Assembly (NCBI GenBank): GCA_947632485.1
Contig: CANRPJ010000001.1
Coordinates: 154,202-218,201 of the forward strand
DNA: 64,000 nt
Direction: 5' to 3'
Source of the DNA: an uncultured Muribaculaceae bacterium
GTDB taxonomy: Bacteria > Bacteroidota > Bacteroidia > Bacteroidales > Muribaculaceae
The first letter of the stretch is position 1; each line of letters starts with the position of its first letter. The translations under genes and the position numbers were made by a program. Shown piece by piece: positions 16,241-24,657 of this stretch. Below the pieces are notes generated by a model. It was not told where the DNA came from and searched no databases. It saw only the letters and a list, made by a program, of their open reading frames with translations.

Positions 16241-16983
16241 TGCAACAGCAGTTTTGTGAGTATAACATCAGCCAACAGAATCAGAATCGAGCTGGAAACC
16301 ACAGCATTCGTGCTCGCTTTGCCCACCTCCAGCGCTCCGCCCTTCACGTAGTAGCCGTAATAGGCTGCCACGCTCGTGATTATGAATGCGAAGAAGAAAG
16401 TCTTTATTATGCCGTACCAGACGTACCATTCGCGGAACATAGTCTGAATACCGTAGACATAATTCTCGACCGTAAGCATTGTAGTAAATTTTGCTACGGC
16501 CCAGCCACCAAGCAAACCCATAAACATGGAGAGCACCACCAGAACTGGAACAAATAGCACAAATCCTACCACCTTGGGAAGCACGATGAAGCAGGCGGAA
16601 TTGATGCCCATTATATCGAGAGCATCAATCTGCTCAGTCACTCTCATTGTGCCAATCTCCGATGCGATGTTACTTCCCACTTTTCCGGCGAGAATCAGCG
16701 AGAGAATCGAAGAGGAAAACTCCAGAAGAAGGATCTCGCGAGTAGCCAGACCAGTTGAGTAGGAGGGTATTAGGGGAGAGACGATGTTAAGGGTCATCTG
16801 AATGGTAATGACGGCTCCGATGAAAATCGAAATAATGATCACCAGCGGAATCGAGTCTACTCCAAGCTTGGAAATCTCGGCTACCAGATTCTTCAGGAAC
16901 ACGCGCCATTTGTCGGGCGTCCTGAACACCTGGGTCATGAAGAGGCAGTATCTTCCAAATGATTTTATTGAGCTAACTATCAT
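16237..16983 (-). CDS. ABC transporter permease, MlaE family
   Basis: Inner-membrane permease of 248 aa with five or six hydrophobic segments and the MlaE-type core (EISKLGVDSIPLVIIISIFI, then GSNIASEIGTMRVTEQIDAL, the EQIDAL motif being diagnostic). It works with the downstream MlaF-like ATPase in intermembrane lipid transport. First gene of the pair. Confidence 0.92.
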   Translation of the reverse strand: MIVSSIKSFGRYCLFMTQVFRTPDKWRVFLKNLVAEISKLGVDSIPLVIIISIFIGAVITIQMTLNIVSPLIPSYSTGLATREILLLEFSSSILSLILAGKVGSNIASEIGTMRVTEQIDALDIMGINSACFIVLPKVVGFVLFVPVLVVLSMFMGLLGGWAVAKFTTMLTVENYVYGIQTMFREWYVWYGIIKTFFFAFIITSVAAYYGYYVKGGALEVGKASTNAVVSSSILILLADVILTKLLLQ

Positions 16984-17018
16984 TGGCCCTTAAGCAGGCG
17001 GCATATATTCCGCCACTG

Positions 17019-17026
17019 CAAAGTTA
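17019..17026 (-). promoter_or_regulatory. -7 box for the mlaE-mlaF pair
   Basis: TAACTTTG on the minus strand, 35 bp upstream of the permease ATG. A small hairpin (ggcgg...ccgcc, 16997-17014) lies in the leader. Confidence 0.6.
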
Positions 17027-17229
17027 GCCAAAATTCCGTGCTCGGCAATAGAAAACCCTAAACACCCCACCTTCAGGGACCTTAAATTAGACTTTTTGAC
17101 CTATTCCTCCGAATCTTTTACTAACATAATCCGAGATTTCGAGAAAGAGAGTTCTACTTACGATCCAATTACGTGCGTTTTAATTACAAAAAACTTTCGC
17201 GTATTGAAAAAAGATCTCAATAATTGTTT

Positions 17230-17237
17230 TATCTTTG
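17230..17237 (+). promoter_or_regulatory. -7 box for the small protein-GNAT pair
   Basis: TATCTTTG, 26 bp upstream of the ATG at 17264. Confidence 0.65.
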
Positions 17238-17263
17238 TAGACTTAATAAACGAAAGATAGAAT

Positions 17264-17434
17264 ATGGCAAGACCAATAGCTGAAACTCCGGTTTTGACGG
17301 GAAAAGACGCCGTGCGTTTCGAGAAGCTCAGGCTTGAGGTTGAAGGCATGAGTAAGGAGCAACGCGCTGAAAATTCCCGCAAACTTAATGAAGCGGTAGA
17401 AAAAGCAAAAAAGTATATCACCATCTGCTTGTAA
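17264..17434 (+). CDS. 56-aa putative antitoxin upstream of a GNAT acetyltransferase
   Basis: Too short for the ORF track; found by reading the sequence. It encodes MARPIAETPVLTGKDAVRF, followed by a charged helical segment rich in Glu/Lys and ending KKYITICL. Small Bacteroidetes proteins beginning MARPI-ETP commonly precede GNAT or other toxin-like genes. It has its own -7 box and ends one base before the GNAT start, which is antitoxin-first toxin-antitoxin architecture. No DNA-binding motif is obvious, so the antitoxin role is inferred from size and position. Confidence 0.7.
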   Translation: MARPIAETPVLTGKDAVRFEKLRLEVEGMSKEQRAENSRKLNEAVEKAKKYITICL

Positions 17435-17435
17435 T

Positions 17436-17948
17436 ATGAAATTAGTAAGACTCATGCCTCAGACCCAGCTTGGAGGGTTTGATTGCGGTGATGAGGATCT
17501 TAACAACTTTCTCCTTGAAGATGCCAAAGGCTTCCTCGAGAAGAGAATTGCGACTTCATATCTCCTTGTAGATGAGGATAATATTGTAGCCTATTTTTGT
17601 CTTCTGAATGATAAAATAAGCCGTCAGGATATAACTAACAGTCAATGGAAGAAGATAAAAGGAGGGTATCCGGAAAGTAAGCGTTTCGGTAGTTATCCTG
17701 CTATAAAGATTGGTAGATTTGCAGTTTCTTCAAAGTATAGAGGGCGCAACATAGGTACCGATTTAATGAATCTTCTTAAGGGAATGCTTAATAATAATCC
17801 TAATTATTCCGCTTTCAGGTATCTTACGGTTGATGCATATCTTTCAGCAATAGACTTTTATCAAAAAAATAAATTTAAGATTCTGTCTGAAAAGATTCTT
17901 AATGACCACACGCGTCTGATGTTTTTCGATATGTTAGAACTGGAATAG
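17436..17948 (+). CDS. GNAT-family N-acetyltransferase, possible toxin
   Basis: A 170-aa acetyltransferase with the acetyl-CoA pyrophosphate-binding loop in KYRGRNIGTDLM near residues 107-118 and the C-terminal YLTVDAYLSAIDFYQKNKF segment. This resembles the AtaT/TacT-like GNATs that acetylate aminoacyl-tRNA. It is 1 bp from the 56-aa upstream gene and 3 bp before pgeF. GC content is lower than in flanking genes. A toxin role is inferred from context; an ordinary metabolite acetyltransferase is the alternative. Confidence 0.82.
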   Translation: MKLVRLMPQTQLGGFDCGDEDLNNFLLEDAKGFLEKRIATSYLLVDEDNIVAYFCLLNDKISRQDITNSQWKKIKGGYPESKRFGSYPAIKIGRFAVSSKYRGRNIGTDLMNLLKGMLNNNPNYSAFRYLTVDAYLSAIDFYQKNKFKILSEKILNDHTRLMFFDMLELE

Positions 17949-17951
17949 CTC

Positions 17952-18614
17952 ATGCTTATCTACCATATTGATTCGCGTGTAGAGGCATTCTCTACTGAAA
18001 GATGTGATTCTCTGGATTTTCCGGTGCTGCTCCCACGAAAGCAGACTCACGGACTCCAATCTGCTGTCATAAATAGTCTCTCCGATGAATCCGTCACCGA
18101 TGGTGTAGATGCCTTGATAACTTGCCAACCGGGTCTGAGAATAGGAGTCAAGACCGCCGATTGTGTGCCTCTGCTTCTTTATGACCCATCGTCAGAGGCG
18201 ATAGCTGCCATTCATTCAGGCTGGAAAGGTACTCTGGGCAATATAGCGTGTATTACGGTTGCCCGGATAGCAGATGAACTGGGCGGCGATCCGGCGCGAA
18301 TGAAAGCTGTGATCGGGCCCTGTATCCATATTGAGGCTTTCGAGGTGGGCGATGAGCTCTATGAAAAGTTCCTGTTAGCTGGCAGGGGAGCGTGGTGCCA
18401 CAGGATGCCTAAATTCGGAAGTGACGCCGACGAGAAATGGCATATCGATCTTCCTGGGATCTGCGAGTCGCAACTGCTCGAGGCCGGAGTGAAGCATATT
18501 GAAAAGCGGCCGGAATGCACTTATTCTCACCCCGACCGCTTCTGGTCAGCCCGCCGTCTTGGACCGGACTTTGCCGATCAGCGGATTCTAAATTGTATCA
18601 GCCTGTTACCTTGA
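17952..18614 (+). CDS. pgeF: Purine nucleoside phosphorylase/YfiH-type multicopper-oxidase-fold protein
   Basis: YfiH/PgeF family, 220 aa. In E. coli it is linked to peptidoglycan editing, and related enzymes phosphorolyse adenosine. Zinc-binding residues are visible in VKTADCVPLLLYD and AAIHSGWKGT, and the conserved GPCIHIEAFEVGDELY follows. The N-terminus is slightly shorter than in many relatives. It starts 3 bp after the GNAT gene and converges with the CobW gene (3-bp gap between stops). Confidence 0.88.
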   Translation: MLIYHIDSRVEAFSTERCDSLDFPVLLPRKQTHGLQSAVINSLSDESVTDGVDALITCQPGLRIGVKTADCVPLLLYDPSSEAIAAIHSGWKGTLGNIACITVARIADELGGDPARMKAVIGPCIHIEAFEVGDELYEKFLLAGRGAWCHRMPKFGSDADEKWHIDLPGICESQLLEAGVKHIEKRPECTYSHPDRFWSARRLGPDFADQRILNCISLLP

Positions 18615-18617
18615 TTG

Positions 18618-19811
18618 TCAGTCGAGGCAGGCATCGAGCGATTTCTCTATTGCCTTACGATCCATATCGCGGCCGATGAATACTATCTTCTCCATTCTGT
18701 CGCCATACTCAGGATCCCAATCTTGCTCCAGACCGGGCTCAAGCAGCATTATCTGTCGCAGTTCCTCTTCAGGCGCTGTGGCATACCATTGGCCGGCCTC
18801 TGTGAGCTTCTTCTGCCTGCCGGCCTGCTCGAAGAGATAAGACATATCAGGGTTCTGGCTGAAATAGCATACACCCTTGGCACGAATCACACTCGACGGC
18901 CATTCGGAGCCGGCAAATCTATCGAACTTGCTCAGGTCGAAAGGTCTGCGACGGTAATAAACGAAGGTTGAGATGCCATATTCCTCCGCTTCTCCCTCAT
19001 CGTGATGATGGTGGTGGTGATGCTCATGCTCATGATCATGATGATGCTCATGCTCATGATGATGCTCCTCCTCTTCCTCATCTTCATCATCTATATTCTC
19101 AAGCTCGCGTACCCACGTAGCCGAAGTTGCAACCTTATCAAAATCAAAAAGATGAGTATTGAGCAGATCGGTCAGGGGGATATTACCGTAATCGCATTCA
19201 AGGATTCTTGCATGAGGCTGAATAGCACGGATTATCGCCTTAAGATGACCTATCCCATCTTTGGTCACTTCCGAGGCCTTGTTGAGCAGCACAATATTGC
19301 AGAATTCTATCTGCTGGATAATGAGATTCTCTATATCGTCTTCCTCAATACCGGTTCGCTTCAAATCCTCGCCGCAGCCAAACTCATCGCGCATTCTCAG
19401 AGCATCGACCACTGTGCAGATGCAATCGAGCCGCGGACGGGGAGCATCTTCATTGTCAGCCTGATTCATCATGCAGATAGTCTGAGCTATAGGAGCAGGC
19501 TCACAGATTCCGCTCGCTTCAATCACGATGTAATCAAACCTCTTCATCTCAAGAATATCGGCAATCTGCTTCATCAGGTCGGCCTTGAGGGTGCAGCAGA
19601 TGCAGCCGTTCTGGAGAGCCACGAGGCTATCGTCTTTCGTATCTACAATTCCTCCTTTCTGAATCAGCGAGGCATCGATATTTACCTCGCCTATGTCGTT
19701 TACGATCACGGCAAACCTTATCCCTCGCTCATTATTAAGGATTCGGTTAAGGAGCGTAGTCTTTCCGCTACCCAGATAGCCGGTAAGCAGAAGTATTGGA
19801 GTTTCTTTCAT
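18618..19811 (-). CDS. CobW/COG0523-family metal-chaperone GTPase with a long His-rich loop
   Basis: G3E P-loop GTPase of 397 aa, probably handling zinc or another transition metal. Walker A is GYLGSGKTT (residues 11-19), the diagnostic metal-binding CxCC is GCICCTLK near residue 72, and the guanine-specificity-like LLNKASE is present. Between the GTPase domain and the CobW C-terminal domain is an acidic/histidine stretch (EHHHEHEHHHDHEHEHHHHH), far richer in His than average and a likely metal reservoir. Target protein unknown. It is last of the minus-strand group with EamA and the DAACS transporter. Confidence 0.92.
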   Translation of the reverse strand: MKETPILLLTGYLGSGKTTLLNRILNNERGIRFAVIVNDIGEVNIDASLIQKGGIVDTKDDSLVALQNGCICCTLKADLMKQIADILEMKRFDYIVIEASGICEPAPIAQTICMMNQADNEDAPRPRLDCICTVVDALRMRDEFGCGEDLKRTGIEEDDIENLIIQQIEFCNIVLLNKASEVTKDGIGHLKAIIRAIQPHARILECDYGNIPLTDLLNTHLFDFDKVATSATWVRELENIDDEDEEEEEHHHEHEHHHDHEHEHHHHHHHDEGEAEEYGISTFVYYRRRPFDLSKFDRFAGSEWPSSVIRAKGVCYFSQNPDMSYLFEQAGRQKKLTEAGQWYATAPEEELRQIMLLEPGLEQDWDPEYGDRMEKIVFIGRDMDRKAIEKSLDACLD

Positions 19812-19844
19812 ATCTTTTTTATCTTTATTTAAGTTACAATTATT

Positions 19845-20720
19845 TCATGCAGAACCTGCCACCAAAAGCCCGAGGCTGATCATCAGTAGCATAAGATCCA
19901 TCGCTTTGGCTCCGATATTGCGTTCGCGAAGCACAATCATACCATAGAAAAACGGTACCACCACGCTACCGCGGCGTAGCATCGAGACCACGGAAACCAG
20001 GGCTTCCTCATTAGAGAGCACGTAGAAATACAATGCGTCGGCTCCGGTCAGAAACAGCGAGATCAAGGGAATAGTCCATCGCCAACGGAATTTCACTGAC
20101 TCCGATCTGCCCGTGCTCCTGAGCAGAAGCACCAATGCAATCATAATCACACATTGATAAAACGCAAACCAGGATTGCACATCAACAGGAGTGTACCGCC
20201 GGAGAAGGAATTTATCATAGAGCGCCGAAACAGCACCTAAGGCAGCCGCCCCTACAGAGAGCCACACCCACTTTCCGCCCTGGCCGGATCCCTCTTTGGC
20301 TCCTATACGGGAAATAAAGAACAGTGATGCGAACCCGAGAAGCAACCCCGCCCATTGCAGCGCATTGAGTCGTTCGCCGAAGATAATCATGGCTCCGACA
20401 AGCACCATCACGGGCCTCGATGCGTTGATAGGACCCTGCACCGTAAGAGGAAGATGCTTGATCGCGAAATAGCCCATTAGCCATGACCCCAGCACTATTA
20501 TCGCTTTCAGAAGCACCAGAGCATGAGCCTGGGCACTATTACAGAATCCGAAATTGCCCTTAGAAGCTCCAGCTATGATGAAGGGCAGCATCAGAAGCAA
20601 ACTGAATACCGTAGTAAGCATCAGCACGACAGGCACATTGTTGCCGCGTACCGACAGCTTTTTCATCACATCGTAGATCCCCAGACAGAAAGCTGAGGTC
20701 AATGCGAGACTAATCCACAT
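19845..20720 (-). CDS. EamA/DMT-superfamily membrane transporter
   Basis: Ten-helix drug/metabolite exporter-type protein, 291 aa, inner membrane. Two EamA repeats are visible as two runs of hydrophobic helices, with the short INASRPVMVLVGAMIIFGE segment ending repeat one. Substrate unknown. It lies 6 bp downstream of the DAACS transporter and 33 bp upstream of the CobW gene, probably one operon. Confidence 0.85.
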   Translation of the reverse strand: MWISLALTSAFCLGIYDVMKKLSVRGNNVPVVLMLTTVFSLLLMLPFIIAGASKGNFGFCNSAQAHALVLLKAIIVLGSWLMGYFAIKHLPLTVQGPINASRPVMVLVGAMIIFGERLNALQWAGLLLGFASLFFISRIGAKEGSGQGGKWVWLSVGAAALGAVSALYDKFLLRRYTPVDVQSWFAFYQCVIMIALVLLLRSTGRSESVKFRWRWTIPLISLFLTGADALYFYVLSNEEALVSVVSMLRRGSVVVPFFYGMIVLRERNIGAKAMDLMLLMISLGLLVAGSA

Positions 20721-20726
20721 CTTTTA

Positions 20727-21941
20727 TCAGCGCCCTTGACGCATTAACCGGTCGGTTGCTATGGCCACACAGGAGTCTGACCATACATTTTCGCAGGTCT
20801 CGACCATATCTATTATTGTATAGATCGGGAGAATTACACCCATAATTGCCATAGCTCCAGGCACATCAGATATCAGCGATACCGTAAGGAAATAGCACCC
20901 CATCGGCACTCCGGCATTACCCACCGCCGAAATTACCGCTATCAGCACCCATAGCACTATCTGAGGGAAGGATAGCACGATTCCGGCATTCTGCATCACG
21001 AAAATCGACGTCACGGCTATGAAGGCCGCACAGCCGTTCATATTAAGCGTGGTGCAGATAGGAAGCACGAAGCGAGCCACCTTCGGCGATACCCCCATAC
21101 GGCTCTCGGCGGTCGAGATCGTAAGCGGGAGGGTAGCGGCAGAGCTTTTGGTGAAGAAAGCCGTAAGAAGAGCCGGACTCATACGCGCCATTGCCCGGAA
21201 CGGATTAACCTTATGAGCGCCGAGGAAAGAGGGGAGCACTACGAGCATCTGCAGCAGATTAGCCGCTATCACTACAAGAGTATATTTGCCCAGCGACTCC
21301 ATAATCACTCCTCCGCTCATCTGCGTAGTGAGCTGGGCGGCGAAGGCAAGAATTCCCAGAGGCAATACAGCTATCAGCCATCTGATCAGCATAAAGAGCA
21401 GGTCTTGAGCTCCGGTCACAAGGTTCTTCAGCGTCTGCTTTGAATCCGATTCCGGAAGTCGGGAGATTCCTATTCCGAAAGCAAAGGCGAGCATCAGCAC
21501 TCCAAGCACATTGCCAGCTGCAAAGGGCTTCACTATGTTGTCGGGAATCGTATCCAGCAGATAGTCAAGGTAAGAGCCCTGCTCTTCGCCGCCGGTTGCC
21601 GTACTGTCACCATTATTTAGGAAAGACTCCGCCATATTGCCGGGGGCTACAAGATAATAGACCGCCACGCCTACCACAGCAGCAAGGAGCGTGGTCAGCA
21701 GCGTATAACGTATCGTGCGCAGAAACATTCGCCCCATATCTTTTTCCTCACCCATCTTCATCATTGTGGCCGTCACTGCTATAGCAATCGTAGGAATGGC
21801 AAGAAGCTGGAAGAGACGAGTGTAGATCTTGGCGATCACAGTCATCGTCTGATTGATGCCTTCTATATTGAGGAGTCCTATTCCGGCTCCTAAAAGCAGG
21901 GCGGCTATCCATATCACCGCCTGTCGGTTGCGTGTAGTCAT
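20727..21941 (-). CDS. Dicarboxylate/amino acid:cation symporter (DAACS, GltP/DctA type)
   Basis: SLC1-like sodium- or proton-coupled carrier, 404 aa. The serine-rich re-entrant loop appears as FFTKSSAATLPLTIS, and TLNMNGCAAFIAVTSIF matches the conserved NMDGTA-type loop, with Gly/Cys in place of the usual residues. The ending GVILPIYTIIDMVETCENVWSD is also family-like. Probably imports a dicarboxylate or a Ser/Thr/Asp-type amino acid. First gene of the group. Confidence 0.9.
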   Translation of the reverse strand: MTTRNRQAVIWIAALLLGAGIGLLNIEGINQTMTVIAKIYTRLFQLLAIPTIAIAVTATMMKMGEEKDMGRMFLRTIRYTLLTTLLAAVVGVAVYYLVAPGNMAESFLNNGDSTATGGEEQGSYLDYLLDTIPDNIVKPFAAGNVLGVLMLAFAFGIGISRLPESDSKQTLKNLVTGAQDLLFMLIRWLIAVLPLGILAFAAQLTTQMSGGVIMESLGKYTLVVIAANLLQMLVVLPSFLGAHKVNPFRAMARMSPALLTAFFTKSSAATLPLTISTAESRMGVSPKVARFVLPICTTLNMNGCAAFIAVTSIFVMQNAGIVLSFPQIVLWVLIAVISAVGNAGVPMGCYFLTVSLISDVPGAMAIMGVILPIYTIIDMVETCENVWSDSCVAIATDRLMRQGR

Positions 21942-21980
21942 TATCTTTTCATTGCGGCCCGTGCCGGTTTAATTATACTG

Positions 21981-21988
21981 CAAAGGTA
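21981..21988 (-). promoter_or_regulatory. -7 box for the DAACS-EamA-CobW group
   Basis: TACCTTTG on the minus strand, 39 bp upstream of the symporter ATG. Confidence 0.6.
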
Positions 21989-22046
21989 ATAAATTGAACC
22001 GGATAAGAAACCGAAAGACGCTTGATCATTGTTGATGAAAAAGTTG

Positions 22047-22054
22047 TATCTTTG
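22047..22054 (+). promoter_or_regulatory. -7 box for the AraC-family regulator
   Basis: TATCTTTG, 5 bp before the ATG at 22060, giving an expected leaderless mRNA. Confidence 0.65.
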
Positions 22055-22059
22055 CAAAA

Positions 22060-22971
22060 ATGGATTCCGTTGAGCTCAACACAATTCCTCAGTATGCCGA
22101 TCTATTAGGTTTTGAGGTGCTCCACCCCCAGATCTCAGTGATCGACCTGGAGAAGATGCCTTCCGACCTTATCGGGAGAAAGCGTTTCGGCTTCTATTGC
22201 GTGCTGCTTAAGGATCATTATAACGGTAGAATCAGCTATGGCCGCGGCCACTATGAGTATCAGGCCGGGACGATGATCTTCACTTCGCCCGGACAGGTGA
22301 TCGGCATTGATATGGAGGGAGAAGACAACCATTCAAAAGGTTACTTCCTCATGATCCACCCCGACTTTCTCGTAAGCACACCTTTGGCCAACAGAATCAA
22401 GGATTATTTCTTCTTCGCTTACGATGTGAATGAAGCGCTCCAGATGTCGGAAAATGAGAAAGAAACAATCCTTAACCTGTTTCGCAGTATAGAAGGGGAG
22501 TTGAGGGCTACCCACGACACTCATACGCGCACTATCGTGGTCTCCTATATTGAGACAATGCTTAATTATTGCCTGCGATTCTTCGACAGGCAGTTTGCCA
22601 TGAGCAAAACCGACAGCACCAACATCATAAGCCGGTTTGAGAAAGTGCTTACAGAATATTATTCTAAAGATATGGCAGCCGAGCTGGGTGTTCCGTCAGT
22701 AAGCTACTGTGCCGGCTGCATGAATCTTTCGCCTAATTATTTCGGAGAGCTGATTAAGAAGGAGACCGGACGGTCGCCTCAGCAATTCATTCACTCCTTC
22801 ATCATAGATAAGGCCAAGTTTCATCTCCTCTCTACATCAATGAATATAAGCGAGGTAGCCTATCATCTCGGCTTTTGCTATCCGCACCATTTCTCACGGC
22901 TTTTCAAGAAGCATACCGGTATGTCGCCTATCGAATTCAAGCATTCCGGCAATAATCTCAGATCCCTGTAG
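22060..22971 (+). CDS. AraC-family transcriptional regulator
   Basis: DNA-binding regulator of 303 aa. The N-terminal cupin-type sensing domain includes RISYGRGHYEYQAGTMIFTSPGQ. The C-terminal double helix-turn-helix (about residues 200-300) includes LSPNYFGELIKKETGRSPQQFIH and ISEVAYHLGFCYPHHFSRLFKKHTGMSPIEFK. It converges on the aldo/keto reductase-flavodoxin pair, which it may control by analogy with AraC-AKR neighbour pairs (inference). Confidence 0.92.
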   Translation: MDSVELNTIPQYADLLGFEVLHPQISVIDLEKMPSDLIGRKRFGFYCVLLKDHYNGRISYGRGHYEYQAGTMIFTSPGQVIGIDMEGEDNHSKGYFLMIHPDFLVSTPLANRIKDYFFFAYDVNEALQMSENEKETILNLFRSIEGELRATHDTHTRTIVVSYIETMLNYCLRFFDRQFAMSKTDSTNIISRFEKVLTEYYSKDMAAELGVPSVSYCAGCMNLSPNYFGELIKKETGRSPQQFIHSFIIDKAKFHLLSTSMNISEVAYHLGFCYPHHFSRLFKKHTGMSPIEFKHSGNNLRSL

Positions 22972-22986
22972 CCCTCCGGGATTGCT

Positions 22987-23826
22987 TCATCTCCAGCCCA
23001 TAAACATCTTCACTACCTCCGGATCGTGATGATCGAAGAATAAGCTTTTACCCGTATCTAAGGTAGCTATAGCCGCCATATCCTCATCTGATAAGGTGAA
23101 ATCAAAGATGTTGAGATTCTGCTCCATTCGTTCCTTGCGAACCGACTTTGGAATAATGATTATTCCGCGCTGAGTAAGCCATCGGAGAGCTACCTGAGCC
23201 ACACTCTTGCCATATTTCTTTCCGATCTCCTCGAGAAGGGGATTGGTGAAAAAGTTGTTGCGTCCCTCAGCGAGAGGACCCCACGACATCGTCTGGCAGC
23301 CATAGTCCGCCATAATCTTCTGAGATTCAATCTGCTGATCAAACACATGGGTTTCCACCTGGTTCACCATCGGCGGAATCTCCACATTGCTTGCGAAATC
23401 AATGAAATGGTCAGGATAGAAATTGCTTACTCCTATTGCACGCAGCTTACCCTCCTTATAGGCTTCCTCCAGAGCGCGATAGGCTCCATAGCGGTCGCAG
23501 AAAGGCTGATGAAGCAGCATCAGATCCAGATAGTCTGTATCCAGTTTGGAAAGACTCTCACCGATAGAGGCCTTAGCTTTCTCATAACCGTAGTTGGAAA
23601 TCCATACTTTCGATACGATAAACAAATCTTCACGCCGGATACCGCTCTTCTTCACCGCAGCTCCTACTCCTTCTTCATTATTGTAGGCTTGCGCGGTATC
23701 AATCATGCGGTAACCTACACTCAATGCATCACTTACACACCTTTCACACTCGGCCGGATCCACCTGGTACACACCATAGCCTATTATCGGCATTTCAATG
23801 CCGTTGTTTAGTTTTACCGTTTCCAT
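22987..23826 (-). CDS. Aldo/keto reductase
   Basis: NADPH-dependent carbonyl reductase of 279 aa, TIM barrel. Family signatures are GYRMIDTAQAYNNEEGVG (catalytic Asp and Tyr), LMLLHQPFCDRYGAYRALEE, AIGVSNFYPDHF and the cofactor-binding IIIPKSVRKERMEQNL. Close to 2,5-diketogluconate reductase-type AKRs. It lies 8 bp downstream of the flavodoxin gene in a two-gene operon. Confidence 0.92.
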   Translation of the reverse strand: METVKLNNGIEMPIIGYGVYQVDPAECERCVSDALSVGYRMIDTAQAYNNEEGVGAAVKKSGIRREDLFIVSKVWISNYGYEKAKASIGESLSKLDTDYLDLMLLHQPFCDRYGAYRALEEAYKEGKLRAIGVSNFYPDHFIDFASNVEIPPMVNQVETHVFDQQIESQKIMADYGCQTMSWGPLAEGRNNFFTNPLLEEIGKKYGKSVAQVALRWLTQRGIIIIPKSVRKERMEQNLNIFDFTLSDEDMAAIATLDTGKSLFFDHHDPEVVKMFMGWR

Positions 23827-23834
23827 AATCCTTC

Positions 23835-24488
23835 TTAACGTTTAATTTTCAAATCATTAAGCCAATTGTCCACGCTTTTCTGCGCTGCAGCCTGATTCTC
23901 CTGTGCCACCTTTCCTTGCACTGCCAGACCTTTGCCCACGGCTACCTCAGCTCCCTTGCAGGCACCCGCTATCTTGCGGTCAGTTCCGCCCATACCGCTT
24001 CCCTCATGGGTGATGAAAGGAATAACCGTTTTTCCGTTCCAGTCATGCTTCTCTATAAAGGTGTAAACGCACATCGGCACTTCTCCCCACCAGTTAGGAT
24101 AACCCAGAAAGATAATGTCGTAGTCTTCAATATTTTTATCACCTTTTATAGCCGGACGGGCATTGGCTTGCTTCTCCTTCTTCGCTTTCTCAATACACTC
24201 GTTGTAATTGTGGGGATAGGGAGTGGCCGGCTCAATTTCAAAACGGTCAGCGCCTGTTGCATCGGCTATCATATCCGCGATAATATGGGTATTACCCTTT
24301 TCAATGACTCCTACATTATAGTTCTCTCCTGTGTGTGAGAAAAATACTACAAGTTTCTTACCTTCGGTTTTCATATTCTTGTTCTCTTTCTTGTTCTCTG
24401 GTTTCTTACCCGTTTCTGAAGCACAGGCAGCAGATAGAAGTATCGCTCCAAGTGCAAATAAGGTCACGGTGAGTATTCTTTTTATCAT
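23835..24488 (-). CDS. Flavodoxin-family lipoprotein
   Basis: A 217-aa protein. A lipoprotein signal with lipobox-like LLSAAC is followed by a Lys/Asn/Glu-rich linker (GKKPENKKENKNMK), then a flavodoxin fold. The FMN phosphate loop is FFSHTGENYNVG and the isoalloxazine loop GYPNWWGEVPM. A membrane-anchored flavodoxin outside the cytoplasm is unusual but recurrent in Bacteroidetes. Gene order with the AKR suggests joint redox detoxification. Confidence 0.87.
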   Translation of the reverse strand: MIKRILTVTLFALGAILLSAACASETGKKPENKKENKNMKTEGKKLVVFFSHTGENYNVGVIEKGNTHIIADMIADATGADRFEIEPATPYPHNYNECIEKAKKEKQANARPAIKGDKNIEDYDIIFLGYPNWWGEVPMCVYTFIEKHDWNGKTVIPFITHEGSGMGGTDRKIAGACKGAEVAVGKGLAVQGKVAQENQAAAQKSVDNWLNDLKIKR

Positions 24489-24657
24489 CTCTTTCTCCTT
24501 GAATGTTTCTATTATTACAACACTGCCAGGCCAAAAGATGCTTTAACACATTTCCACGAATGCTAACCCATATTCCTTTTTCTCACCCCTGCCTACAAAA
24601 GAATAGGAGAGCGACCCGTAGAGTCACCCTCCAATTCTATCTAAAGTTTCTGTATCT

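Noticed and set aside
19002-19832. 276-aa ORF opposite the CobW gene starting with a Met/Val/Leu run
   Set aside because: It is the antisense reading of the His-rich tract; no real membrane protein.
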